From Collinsella aerofaciens (GTDB lineage: Bacteria; Actinomycetota; Coriobacteriia; Coriobacteriales; Coriobacteriaceae): a stretch of DNA of 64,000 bases. The translations under genes were made by a program, and so were the position numbers. Shown in pieces: positions 53,454 to 62,206 of the stretch. Numbering within the stretch: the stretch's first letter is position 1; every line of letters starts with the position of its first letter. The stretch lies in assembly GCF_015548375.1 (NCBI RefSeq), contig NZ_JADMWW010000003.1, positions 79,109-143,108 on the forward strand, given 5' to 3'. A model generated the notes under the pieces. The model worked only from the letters and a program-made list of their open reading frames with translations. It did not search any database and was not told the DNA's origin.

Positions 53454-54655
53454 CACGCCTCACCGCTCGACAAAACGGCTTGCATGGTCTGGGCCGCGCG
53501 TTGCTTGCCCTCGGCTGTCGCGTCGGCGTAGATGTTGAGCGTCATGGCGGCGTTCGAGTGCCCCATAGACGCCGAGATTGCCTTAATGTCCACGTGGGCG
53601 GCTACGGCCATGGTTGCGAACGTGTGCCGCAGGTCGTGGAACGTCGGGCGGGTTCCTCTCGTCCCTTTCAGCTCCAGTGCCTCGGCAAGGTTGCGCCACC
53701 TCTGCCAAATCGTGTTGGGGCGCATGAAACCGCCGCGGATGTCCCCGAGCACGTAGAGCGCCCCGGTGAAGGGCACGCCCGCAGCGAGGCAAGCGGACTC
53801 CATCTCCTCGCGCCGGGCCACGAGATCGGCGGCAAGCTCTGAGCCGAAATACACCGCGCGGGCGCTGCCGTCGTTCTTGGGGTCTTTGGCGTAGAACCTC
53901 GTCCCGTCGCGGCCTATGCTGTCCTCCACCTTGAGCACGCCGCTATCAGTATCGACGTTCGCCCACCGGAGGCCGCATATCTCGCCCTCCCTCATGCCCG
54001 TGTATAGGGCGATTTTCACCCCGAGCATAGCCGGGGTCATGCCCGCCACCCTGAGTACCTCGCGCACGGTTCGCACGCCCTCGGCGGTAAGCGAGTTGGG
54101 GCGCGGACGTCCGGCCTTGGGCGGCTTTACGCCTCGGGTCGGGTCTTTGCCCAACAAATCGGTATCGACGGCCTGATTGCACGCAGACCGTAGCAGCGTG
54201 AGCGCCTTTTTCATCGTGCCGGGGGCGTACGTCTCGCCCATCTTGGCAACCCACGCCCTCACCATGTCCGGGTTGAGATCGGAAAGCGCCACCTCCCCGA
54301 GCAGCGGGGAAATGATGTTGTCGAGCAGACGCCCGTACTCGTTGAACGTTGACGGTTCGATGCTCGGGCGCTTGCCGTCGATATAGCGGCGAACGTAGGC
54401 GGCCACGGTGAGTACCGTTTCCGGGTCGAACCCCAGAACCGCCAACGCCGCGCCCTCGCGCTGCCTCTGGTTCCACTCGGCCTCCATGGCCGCGCGCCAC
54501 TCCTCAAGCTCTTTCTGGGCCGCGCGTTTCCCGGTGGCCTTGAGGGCCTTGGTCGTTTTCCTCCTCGCGCCGTCCTCGTCGATGTATTTCAGCGCCGCGC
54601 GGTATTTCCCGCCCCTGCTTTCGAGGTTCGCGGCTATGTAGTGCGTGTACTCCAT
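53453..54655 (-). CDS. site-specific tyrosine recombinase (integrase)
   Basis: 400 residues. N-terminal arm-binding part with basic residues (KTTKALKATGKRAAQKELEEW), SAM-like core-binding domain (about 80-180), and catalytic domain with R222 (TGMREGE), H340-x2-R343 (HDLRH), H366 (GHSN) and Tyr376 (NIYAD). The ATG at 54655 follows GGAG; an upstream extension overlaps the att repeats and is not credible. It lies beside the right att site, as for most tRNA-targeted integrases. Confidence 0.93.
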   Translation of the reverse strand: MEYTHYIAANLESRGGKYRAALKYIDEDGARRKTTKALKATGKRAAQKELEEWRAAMEAEWNQRQREGAALAVLGFDPETVLTVAAYVRRYIDGKRPSIEPSTFNEYGRLLDNIISPLLGEVALSDLNPDMVRAWVAKMGETYAPGTMKKALTLLRSACNQAVDTDLLGKDPTRGVKPPKAGRPRPNSLTAEGVRTVREVLRVAGMTPAMLGVKIALYTGMREGEICGLRWANVDTDSGVLKVEDSIGRDGTRFYAKDPKNDGSARAVYFGSELAADLVARREEMESACLAAGVPFTGALYVLGDIRGGFMRPNTIWQRWRNLAEALELKGTRGTRPTFHDLRHTFATMAVAAHVDIKAISASMGHSNAAMTLNIYADATAEGKQRAAQTMQAVLSSGEA

Positions 54656-54665
54656 GCGTGCTCCG

Positions 54666-54719
54666 TAGACCAAAACGTAGACCAAATGTAGACCAAATAG
54701 CGTGTATCTCTTTGGTCTA
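54666..54719. repeat. right cluster of TAGACCAAA repeats
   Basis: TAGACCAAA at 54666-54674, 54678-54686 and 54689-54697, and inverted at 54711-54719. The three direct copies are spaced about one helical turn apart (11-12 bases), fitting arm-type integrase sites and possible integrase autoregulation. Confidence 0.65.
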
Positions 54720-54802
54720 CGTTGCACATTATGGCACATAACGTGCGTTTTACCTGCAACGTTAGCAACGCCTTTTATCTCTTTGAACACTTGTGTGCAA
54801 GA

Positions 54803-54847
54803 TTCCCAAGCTGACACTCGCGGGTTCGAGTCCCGTTGCCCGCTCCA
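54803..54847. repeat. att site at the right end
   Basis: Exact copy of the last 45 bases of tRNA-Gly, without the 5' half. Confidence 0.93.
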
Positions 54848-54858
54848 GTTAAGAGCAC

Positions 54859-54891
54859 AAGCACGGCACCATCACGGTGCCGTGCTTTTTT
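54859..54891 (+). terminator. original downstream terminator of tRNA-Gly
   Basis: AAGCACGGCACC / GGTGCCGTGCTT stem and six T, directly after the right att site. Confidence 0.85.
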
Positions 54892-55141
54892 CAATAAAGT
54901 GCCGGGACTCGAACCCGACAGGGTGCGAGCGTTAAGCAAACGCGAAGCGCTTGTAGCGAGCAGGCGAAGGCGCCGACAGGCGCCTGAAGCCGGTGCAGAT
55001 TTGCGAAGCAAATACGCGGATGTCCCCATGGCCGCTCTTGCGGCAAAATGTTAGGTTAATGCCTGCTGCCCATACTTGCACCTGCGCACGGTACAATGGT
55101 TGGGTTACGACCAACGTGCCAATAACCAAAAAGGAGCCGCT
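54892..55141. other. intergenic region before purB
   Basis: No gene supported. A GGGACTCGAACCC sequence near 54904 looks like the T arm of a tRNA on the minus strand but no tRNA can be completed, so it may be a scar of earlier integration. Confidence 0.4.
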
Positions 55142-56488
55142 ATGATCGATCGCTATACCCGCCCGGAGATGGGACACATTTTCTCCCTCGAGAACAAGTA
55201 CGCCATTTGGCAGGAAATCGAGGTCTTGGCCTGCGAGGCCCAGGCGGAGCTCGGCAAGATCGGTATTTCCAAAGACGAGGCCCAGTGGATCCGCGACCAT
55301 GCCAACTTTGAGAAGGCGAAGGTCGATGAGATCGAGGAAGTCACGCGCCACGACGTCATTGCCTTCCTGACCAACATGAAGGAGTACATCGATGCCGATG
55401 TTCCCGAGGGCGACCCCAAGCCCAGCCGCTGGGTTCACTATGGCATGACCAGCTCCGATCTGGGCGACACGGCCCTGTGCTACCAGCTCACCCAGGCCTG
55501 CGACCTGATCATCGAGGACGTCAAGAAACTCGGCGAGATTTGCAAGCGCCGTGCCTTCGAGGAGCGCAACACGCTCTGCGCCGGACGTACTCATGGCATC
55601 CATGCCGAGCCGATGACCTTTGGCATGAAGTTTGGCTCTTGGGCTTGGGAGCTCAAGCGCGATCTGGACCGTCTTGAGGATGCCCGCAAGAACGTTGCCT
55701 TTGGTGCCATCTCGGGCGCTGTCGGCACGTACAGCTCCATCGAGCCGTTTGTCGAGGAATATGTCTGCGAGCACCTGGGCCTGGTTCACGACCCGCTGTC
55801 CACGCAGGTTATTAGCCGCGATCATCACGCCTACCTCGCCGGCGTTCTTGCCACCACCGCGGCCACTTGTGAGCGCATCGCTACCGAGGTTCGCAATCTG
55901 CAGAAGACCGATACACTCGAGGCCGAGGAGCCGTTCCGTAAGGGTCAAAAGGGCAGCTCCGCCATGCCGCACAAGCGCAACCCCATCACCATGGAGAAGG
56001 TCTGCGGCCTGTCGCGCGTCGTGAAGGCCAACGCGCAGGTTGCCTTCGACAACGTCGCCCTGTGGCACGAGCGTGACATTTCGCACTCCTCTGCCGAGCG
56101 CGTCGCCCAGGCCGATAGCTTCATCGCGCTCGACCACATGTTCCAGTGCCTCATCCGCGTTATCGACGGCCTGCAGCTGTATCCCGCTCGCATGATGGCC
56201 AACCTCAATAAGACCCGCGGCCTCATCTTCTCCTCCAAGGTGCTGCTCGCCCTCGTCGATACGGGCATCACCCGCGAGGACGCGTACGCCATTGTGCAGG
56301 AGAACGCCATGGCAACCTGGCACGAGGTACAGGATTGTGTCTCCGGCCCCACCTTTAAGGAGCGTCTCGAGGCCGACCCGCGCTGCACCGTCAGCCAGGA
56401 GAAGCTCGACGAGATCTTTGATCCATGGGACTTCCTCACCCGTATCGACACGGTCTTTGATCGTCTGGAGCAGCTGAGCTTCGAGTAG
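55142..56488 (+). CDS. purB: adenylosuccinate lyase
   Basis: Catalyses two steps of purine synthesis: SAICAR to AICAR and adenylosuccinate to AMP. The 448-residue protein has RTHGIHAEPMTFGMK and the superfamily signature GSSAMPHKRNP. The ATG at 55142 follows AAAGGAG. Monocistronic. Confidence 0.96.
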   Translation: MIDRYTRPEMGHIFSLENKYAIWQEIEVLACEAQAELGKIGISKDEAQWIRDHANFEKAKVDEIEEVTRHDVIAFLTNMKEYIDADVPEGDPKPSRWVHYGMTSSDLGDTALCYQLTQACDLIIEDVKKLGEICKRRAFEERNTLCAGRTHGIHAEPMTFGMKFGSWAWELKRDLDRLEDARKNVAFGAISGAVGTYSSIEPFVEEYVCEHLGLVHDPLSTQVISRDHHAYLAGVLATTAATCERIATEVRNLQKTDTLEAEEPFRKGQKGSSAMPHKRNPITMEKVCGLSRVVKANAQVAFDNVALWHERDISHSSAERVAQADSFIALDHMFQCLIRVIDGLQLYPARMMANLNKTRGLIFSSKVLLALVDTGITREDAYAIVQENAMATWHEVQDCVSGPTFKERLEADPRCTVSQEKLDEIFDPWDFLTRIDTVFDRLEQLSFE

Positions 56489-56514
56489 GTTCGGGCATAA
56501 CGTTAGCTTTTTAG

Positions 56515-56552
56515 GGCGCTTTGCTGGTAATGTGTGTTGCCGGCAAAGCGCC
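56515..56552 (+). terminator. hairpin after purB
   Basis: GGCGCTTTGC / GCAAAGCGCC arms, 18-base loop; short T content after. Probably a terminator, possibly weak. Confidence 0.55.
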
Positions 56553-56616
56553 TCGTTGCATTTAGGGAAAGACGGGGATAATAGTCGTCTCGAATAACAT
56601 TCTGAGAGGGGATCGC

Positions 56617-56880
56617 ATGATTTCGTTTGATTACAAGCCTCAGGGCGTGTGTGCTCGCAATATTCACCTTGACCTTTCCGATGACGGCAACAAGGTGATA
56701 GGCGTTGAGTTTACCGGTGGCTGCGACGGCAATCTCAAGGCAATCTCCAAGCTGGTCGAGGGCGCTCCTGCCGATCGCGTAATCGAGGTTCTCGCCGGTA
56801 ATACCTGCGGTATGAAAAAGACCTCCTGCGCCGACCAGCTTACGCGCGCCATCGAGGCCGCTCGCGCCGAGATCGCCTAA
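56617..56880 (+). CDS. TSCPD-domain protein (TIGR03905-type)
   Basis: 87 residues, with conserved Cys in GVCARNIHLDLSDDG, GGCDGN, NTCGMKKTSCADQL. The TSCPD domain also occurs at the end of some ribonucleotide reductases and may bind metal. The stop overlaps the next ATG (TAATG). Confidence 0.87.
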   Translation: MISFDYKPQGVCARNIHLDLSDDGNKVIGVEFTGGCDGNLKAISKLVEGAPADRVIEVLAGNTCGMKKTSCADQLTRAIEAARAEIA

Positions 56881-58091
56881 TGGGTATCGCCGATCACATC
56901 AAGAACGGAATATCGCGTCGCGGCTTTGTACTCGGTGGGGCTGCCGCGGGCGCTGCCACGGTGCTTGCCGGATGCTCGAAAAAAACGGGTACCAGCGATG
57001 ATGCCGCCGGCGAGCCGCAGGTTATCAAGGACGATTCCAAAATTATCTCGATTACGGATGAGTATGAGGCTGTCGACATCGATCTTGAGCCGGCGGCGTC
57101 GTGGACGCTGCCTCTGGGTACGCTGCTGTACTACTGCGACGGCGATTACGCCGCGGCGATGATGGCGCCCGCATCGGCATTGCACGCCAACACGCTCGGT
57201 GTGCTCAACCTGGGCGATGGCTCGCTTACCACATTAATCGAGGATCCTGTCGAGGGCACGGGATATGCATTCTACGATGTCCGCGCCGGCGACGGCGTAT
57301 TCGCGTGGGTTGAGATGAACTTTGCCAATTCATCGTGGAAGCTCTACGCTCAAAATCTGTCGGGCGCTTCGCTCTCTGGCGATGTGGTTGAGCTCGATCG
57401 AGGTGGCAAGGACTATGATCCGCCCCTGTTTACGGCGTTCGGGTCATCAGTCATCTGGTATAAAATGCCTTCGACAGGCGGCAATAAAACGAGTAGTGAT
57501 TCGTTTTGCTATCGTCGCTCACTTGATGAATCCAAGGCCGAGACAATTTGGAAATCGACGGGCCGCTTTGCATCGGCCCCGCGCGCGAGCGACGGCATTT
57601 TGACCATCTCGCCGCGTGTCCGCAACGACGAGGGCGTCTACTACGGCATAACGGCAATCGATCTGACCGACGGCAACAACACCAAGCGTGCCCAGCTAGT
57701 CCTTCCCTCGTCAGTCTCGCCTTTCGAGGCCGTGTATATGGGCGATACCTTCGTGTTTTCTATCGAGGCGGCCTATAGCGGCGTGGGCAGCCTGGGCAAT
57801 ATGGGCACGTATATCGGTAATGAGGGAGGGCCGTACCTCTTTCTGTCACGCGAGCCGCTCGCATGTGCGGCTGGCAAGAAGAATAAATACCTTGTTAAGG
57901 TACAGGCGTCGCATTTCCTGATCGACACCTCTGCCAAGACCTATGGCTCGCTGCTGTCGCCCGACCGCGCTTTGGAGTATGGCGATTATCCAGCTACGGC
58001 GGGAAAATCGGACTCATTCCTTACGTACGCCACGGTGCGCAACAGCCAGGGTATACCAGAGACGGTCACTGCACGCCTATTCTCTCTTTAA
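56880..58091 (+). CDS. Tat-exported lipoprotein-like beta-rich protein
   Basis: 403 residues. N terminus SRRGFVLGGAAAGAATVLAGC has the twin-arginine motif and a lipobox (LAGC), so it should be exported folded and lipid-anchored. The rest is beta-rich with repeating D/G turns, suggestive of a beta-propeller, of unknown function. Coupled by overlap to the TSCPD gene. Confidence 0.75.
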   Translation: MGIADHIKNGISRRGFVLGGAAAGAATVLAGCSKKTGTSDDAAGEPQVIKDDSKIISITDEYEAVDIDLEPAASWTLPLGTLLYYCDGDYAAAMMAPASALHANTLGVLNLGDGSLTTLIEDPVEGTGYAFYDVRAGDGVFAWVEMNFANSSWKLYAQNLSGASLSGDVVELDRGGKDYDPPLFTAFGSSVIWYKMPSTGGNKTSSDSFCYRRSLDESKAETIWKSTGRFASAPRASDGILTISPRVRNDEGVYYGITAIDLTDGNNTKRAQLVLPSSVSPFEAVYMGDTFVFSIEAAYSGVGSLGNMGTYIGNEGGPYLFLSREPLACAAGKKNKYLVKVQASHFLIDTSAKTYGSLLSPDRALEYGDYPATAGKSDSFLTYATVRNSQGIPETVTARLFSL

Positions 58092-58150
58092 GCTTAGAGG
58101 GGTTAAAAAGGCGCCAACAGGGGAATAAACGCGTTGTAATTGTGAGTACC

Positions 58151-58189
58151 GCCCGCCGAGCTGCCGCGTCATAGCGGCATCCGGCGGGC
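58151..58189. terminator. GC-rich hairpin before the two-component system
   Basis: GCCCGCCG / CGGCGGGC outer arms plus inner CTGCCG / CGGCAT pairing. No T run, so may be an operator or attenuator rather than a terminator. Confidence 0.35.
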
Positions 58190-58244
58190 TCAGGTGCGTT
58201 AAAATGGGCTTGTTCTTAGCTAATTGAGACAGGGGGGCCGTGTT

Positions 58245-58967
58245 ATGGCTTCAGATGCAAAAAAGATTCTGCTGGTCGAGGATGAGAAGGCAATCCGTGA
58301 CGCCGTCGCTGCCTATCTCGAGCGCGAAGGCTACTGGGTTGTGGGCGTCGGCGACGGTCAGTCCGCGATCGAGGAGTTCGAGAAGCATCAGTTCGACCTG
58401 GTCGTGCTCGACCTTATGCTCCCCAAGATTCCCGGCGAGCGCGTTTGCCGCACCATTCGCGATACCTCGGATGTCCCCATCATCATGCTGACGGCTAAGG
58501 GCGAGATCGAGGACCGTATTATCGGTCTTGAGCTCGGCGCCGATGACTATCTGATTAAGCCGTTCTCGCCGCGCGAGCTCGTCGCCCGCGTTCGTGCTCT
58601 GTTCCGCCGTGCCCATCAGGCCGACGAGCCCGCCGTCGAGGTGCTCGACTTCGGCGATCTGGTCATCGATATCTCGGGCCACAAGATCTTGGTCGAGGGC
58701 AAGGAAGTCGATCTGACGGCTTCCGAGTTCAAGCTGCTCACCACGCTTGCCCGCCATCCCGGCCGTGTGTATAACCGCATGGAGCTGGTCGAGAAAGTGC
58801 TCGGGTATGACTTTGAGGGCTATGAGCGCACCATCGATAGCCACGTGAAGAATCTTCGCGCCAAGCTGGGCGATGATCCCAAGAAGCCCAAGTGGCTCTA
58901 CACCGTCCATGGTGTCGGCTATCGCTTCGAGGCTCCGGCCAAGACCGATAAGTCGGACGAGAAATAG
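58245..58967 (+). CDS. OmpR/PhoB-family response regulator
   Basis: 240 residues: receiver domain (ILLVEDEKAI acidic pair, phospho-Asp in LVVLDLMLP, ML-T-AKG, IKPFS with the conserved Lys) and a winged-helix output domain (LTASEFKLLTTLARHPGRVYNRMELVEKVLG, RTIDSHVKNLRAKLG). The ATG at 58245 follows a G-rich site. The kinase gene is directly downstream. Confidence 0.95.
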   Translation: MASDAKKILLVEDEKAIRDAVAAYLEREGYWVVGVGDGQSAIEEFEKHQFDLVVLDLMLPKIPGERVCRTIRDTSDVPIIMLTAKGEIEDRIIGLELGADDYLIKPFSPRELVARVRALFRRAHQADEPAVEVLDFGDLVIDISGHKILVEGKEVDLTASEFKLLTTLARHPGRVYNRMELVEKVLGYDFEGYERTIDSHVKNLRAKLGDDPKKPKWLYTVHGVGYRFEAPAKTDKSDEK

Positions 58968-58978
58968 GGAAATCACAT

Positions 58979-60544
58979 ATGACACCTGCGCGCTTTGAAA
59001 TCGGACAAAAGCACAAGCAGGAGAGCGAGGCGGGTTCCAAGGCTAGTTGGAATACGCCTCGCTCCGATTCACGGCCAACGATGAGCTATCCCTCGCGCAT
59101 GGCACTTGCTTTTGCTCTGACATCGCTCATGACGGTATTGGTGCTGGTGGGCGTTGTCTCTGTTGTGTGGGGCACGGTCTTTTCGGATTACACACGCTCC
59201 AATATCGTCGAAATCGCAAATTCCGCTGCCGAGAAGTTGGCAACCTCATATGAGGAAAACGGCTCTTGGACCGCGGGAGAACTGCGCACGGTCGCAACGT
59301 CGAGTTTGGTTTCCGACGATCTGGGTATGCAGGTCGTCAATAAAAAGGGCGTGATCGTTTATGACGATTCCTGGCCCTCGGCAAGCGCCACCGCCGATGT
59401 ACGCGAAAACCAGGCTACGACCGACGACACGAGCGGCAAGAGGGCATCGCATAGCCCGGTCTCGTCTGCTCCAACCGACTCCGATAGCGTTGCTAACGTC
59501 GAGATTGTAACGTCTTCCGGCGAGCATGTCGGACAGGTAAAGCTGTGGGCCATCGGCTCCGACGCTCTGCTCACCAAGGCGGACTCTGCGTTTAGGGAGA
59601 AGACCTTTAACGCCATGGCCCTCGCCGCGGTTGTTGCAATCTGCATTTCGGTCGTTATCGGATCGCTCGTGTCGCGCATGCTCACCAAGCCGATTCATCG
59701 CATCACCAGTACCGCAAAGCAAATCCGTGACGGCGACCTGTCGGCTCGCACGGGACTGCGCGGTGATGACGAGATCGATCAGCTGGGTGAGACCTTCGAT
59801 GAGATGGCCACTTCGCTCGAGAAGGATATGAAACACGAGAAGCGCCTGACCTCAGACGTTGCACACGAGCTTCGCACGCCGCTTATGGCCATGCTCGCAA
59901 CGGTCGAGGCCATGCAGGATGGCGTGTATCCCACCGACGATGAGCATTTGGAAACCGTTGCTTCCGAGACGCGTCGCCTGGCTCGTCTGGTGCAGCAGAT
60001 GCTCGACCTGTCGCGCATGGAAAACAGCACGGCTCCGCTCAACCTTGAGCCGGTGGACATGGTTCCTTTCGTGCGTTCCATCGTTAATGCCCAGGAGCGC
60101 CTGTTTGTCGACCGCGATCTGCGCCTGCGTTTTGCGGACGAGACCCAGGGTCACGACGATGTCGTCGAGGCCGATCCCGACATGATCACGCAATGTGTTA
60201 TCAACTTCATGAGCAACGCCATGCGCTACACCCCCGAGGGCGGTTGGGTCGTGGTGTCGGTGCTCAGTGACCGCAAGCACGTCAGCATTGCCGTTTCTGA
60301 TACCGGCATCGGTATTGCCAAGGACGATTTGTCGCGCATCTTCGGGCGGTTTTGGCGCGCCGATGCCAGCCGCGCCCGCGAAGCTGGCGGCCTGGGCGTT
60401 GGCCTCGCCGTGACCAAGCAGATCGTCGAGCGTCACCATGGCTACATATCCGTGGAGTCGGAGCTTGGAAAGGGTACGACTTTTACAATTCATCTGCCCC
60501 GCGAGCACACGGCAGACGCGGCATCTACTACAATGGAGCACTAG
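58979..60544 (+). CDS. sensor histidine kinase
   Basis: 521 residues: two membrane helices (about 43-68 and 211-231) flanking an extracellular sensor of about 140 residues, a HAMP domain, His296 in SDVAHELRTPL, N box NFMSNAMRYTPEGG and G boxes (DTGIGIAKDD, GLGVGLAV). It is 11 bases after the regulator gene. Signal unknown; the sensor has a serine/threonine/Asp-rich insertion around 145-172. Confidence 0.94.
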   Translation: MTPARFEIGQKHKQESEAGSKASWNTPRSDSRPTMSYPSRMALAFALTSLMTVLVLVGVVSVVWGTVFSDYTRSNIVEIANSAAEKLATSYEENGSWTAGELRTVATSSLVSDDLGMQVVNKKGVIVYDDSWPSASATADVRENQATTDDTSGKRASHSPVSSAPTDSDSVANVEIVTSSGEHVGQVKLWAIGSDALLTKADSAFREKTFNAMALAAVVAICISVVIGSLVSRMLTKPIHRITSTAKQIRDGDLSARTGLRGDDEIDQLGETFDEMATSLEKDMKHEKRLTSDVAHELRTPLMAMLATVEAMQDGVYPTDDEHLETVASETRRLARLVQQMLDLSRMENSTAPLNLEPVDMVPFVRSIVNAQERLFVDRDLRLRFADETQGHDDVVEADPDMITQCVINFMSNAMRYTPEGGWVVVSVLSDRKHVSIAVSDTGIGIAKDDLSRIFGRFWRADASRAREAGGLGVGLAVTKQIVERHHGYISVESELGKGTTFTIHLPREHTADAASTTMEH

Positions 60545-60602
60545 CTTTTCGCTATTCGGTGAAGGAGGGGCCGCGTCCCTGCCGCTCCGAGTTTGCGAAA
60601 AC

Positions 60603-60625
60603 ATGCGGGAAAGAACCCGCATTTC
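60603..60625 (+). terminator. short hairpin before purC
   Basis: ATGCGGG / CCCGCAT, six-base loop, then TTCTGT. Small; may separate the two-component operon from purC. Confidence 0.5.
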
Positions 60626-60653
60626 TGTCGTATTTAGGTAAGGAGTGACTCAC

Positions 60654-61541
60654 GTGACAACGATGGAGCGTCGTCCGGATTCCCGTGGCAAGGTTCGTGA
60701 TATTTACGATGCCGGTGAAAACCTGCTGATGGTCGCCACCGACCGCATTTCTGCGTTCGACTTCATTCTTCCCGACGAGATTCCGTTTAAGGGAGAGGTA
60801 CTCAATCGCATCTCGGCATTCTGGTTCGATAAGTTTGCCGACATCGTCCCCAACCATCTCGTTTCCATCGACCCGGCGGATTTCCCCGAGGAGTTTGCTG
60901 AGTATCGTGACTACCTCGCTGGCCGCGCCATGCTGGTTAAGAAGGCCCAAACGATTCCTATCGAGTGCATCGTCCGCGGCTATCTGACCGGTTCGGGCAA
61001 GAAGACCTACGACGAGAACGGCACCGTCTGCGGCATCCAGCTGCCTGAGGGCCTGACCGAGGCTTCCAAGCTTCCTGAGCCGCTGTTCACGCCGTCCACG
61101 AAGGCCGAGATCGGTGACCACGACGAGAACATCTCGTTCGAGCGTTGCTGCGAGATCGTGGGCGAGGACATCGCCACGCAGATTCGTGACCTTTCCCTCA
61201 AGATCTACAAGGCTGCCGCCGAGTACGCCGCGACCCGTGGCATCATCATTGCCGACACCAAGTTCGAGTTTGGTGTTATTGATGGCAAGGTCACGCTGAT
61301 CGACGAGTGTCTCACGCCCGACTCCAGCCGTTTCTGGCCTGCTGCCAGCTACGAGGAGGGCAAGATCCAGCCTAGCTACGACAAGCAATTCGTCCGCAAT
61401 TGGCTCAAGGCCAACTGGGATATGACGGGGGAGACCCCGCACCTGCCCGCCGAGGTCATCGATGGCACGTCCGAGCGCTATCGCGAGGCCTTCCAGATCA
61501 TCACGGGCTCCCAGTTCACAAGCATGAAGGAGAACGCATAA
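60654..61541 (+). CDS. purC: phosphoribosylaminoimidazole-succinocarboxamide synthase
   Basis: SAICAR synthetase of purine synthesis. The 295-residue protein has RGKVRDIYDAGENLLMVATDRISAFD, IECIVRGYLTGSG and IADTKFEFG, of the longer ATP-grasp-like form. GTG start at 60654 with AGGAG 8 bases upstream; an earlier GTG at 60645 abuts that site. Confidence 0.95.
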   Translation: MTTMERRPDSRGKVRDIYDAGENLLMVATDRISAFDFILPDEIPFKGEVLNRISAFWFDKFADIVPNHLVSIDPADFPEEFAEYRDYLAGRAMLVKKAQTIPIECIVRGYLTGSGKKTYDENGTVCGIQLPEGLTEASKLPEPLFTPSTKAEIGDHDENISFERCCEIVGEDIATQIRDLSLKIYKAAAEYAATRGIIIADTKFEFGVIDGKVTLIDECLTPDSSRFWPAASYEEGKIQPSYDKQFVRNWLKANWDMTGETPHLPAEVIDGTSERYREAFQIITGSQFTSMKENA

Positions 61542-62117
61542 GTGAGTACCCGTAGCGCCACGAACAAGCGCACGCAATCCCACGAAGTTACCGGGGTTGC
61601 GCGCAAGTCTGCCGCATCTGCTAAGCCCGCCCGCCAAGCAGCGAGCTCCGTTCGCGTCGTGCCGGCTTCGTCTAAGGCACGCCGCAAAGAGCTCGAGAAG
61701 GGCGAGAACCTCGAGGGCCTCTCTAAAGAGGAGAAGCGCGCCCGCAAGGCTAAGCAGCGCGCCAAGGAGGACCGCATCTATACGGTGTCGAATATCCTCC
61801 TCAAGCAGGACGAGGACTACACCAAGCGCCGTCGCATCTGGTGGATTGTGCTCGCCATTGGCATGGTGCTCGTCGTGGCAATTTGGGCCTCGCTGTACTT
61901 CGCTCCCGCTGGCATGGTGTCCAGCCCTGTCCAGATGGTCGGCATTGTTTTGTCCTACGTCATCATTTTGGGCGACTTTATCTATGACTTCGCTCGTATT
62001 CGTCCCTTGCGCAACATGTACCGCGCGCAGGCCGAGGGCATGTCCGAGAACAAGCTCAACGCTCTTATTGAGCGCGCGGCTGCCGAGGAGGACAAGAAGG
62101 ACTCCAAGAAGAAGTAG
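61542..62117 (+). CDS. hypothetical membrane protein with basic N terminus
   Basis: 191 residues. The first about 95 are basic and low in complexity (many K, R, A, S); two membrane helices at about 101-121 and 129-150; a helical C-terminal part ends in KKDSKKK. The GTG start follows the purC stop directly, so it is co-translated. Function unknown. Confidence 0.72.
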   Translation: MSTRSATNKRTQSHEVTGVARKSAASAKPARQAASSVRVVPASSKARRKELEKGENLEGLSKEEKRARKAKQRAKEDRIYTVSNILLKQDEDYTKRRRIWWIVLAIGMVLVVAIWASLYFAPAGMVSSPVQMVGIVLSYVIILGDFIYDFARIRPLRNMYRAQAEGMSENKLNALIERAAAEEDKKDSKKK

Positions 62118-62147
62118 CGTTTGCATACATACTTATCGCTAAGATAT

Positions 62148-62178
62148 AAGGCGCGTCGTTTTTGCGGCGCGCCTTTTT
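62148..62178 (+). terminator. terminator
   Basis: AAGGCGCGTCG / CGGCGCGCCTT stem with a T-rich loop and five T. Confidence 0.8.
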
Positions 62179-62206
62179 ACTGTTCTATAGATAGATGGAG
62201 TGGCAC

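Larger units (their letters stand above)
49775..54847. mobile_element. compact integrative element in tRNA-Gly(CCC), about 5.0 kb
   Basis: The element is bounded by perfect 45-bp direct repeats, the left one within tRNA-Gly. It carries a tyrosine integrase beside the right end, an Xre-type regulator overlapping it, and a second minus-strand operon of excisionase-like HTH proteins, a probable replication protein and small proteins. No structural phage or conjugation gene is visible. It could be a phage satellite, a mini-ICE-like mobilizable island or a decayed prophage. Unit length is 5028 bases. Confidence 0.88.

Noticed and set aside
54775..55029. Open frame across the right att site (contains GNGTRTRECQLG)
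   Set aside because: It is the well-known false frame that arises from tRNA T-arm sequence.
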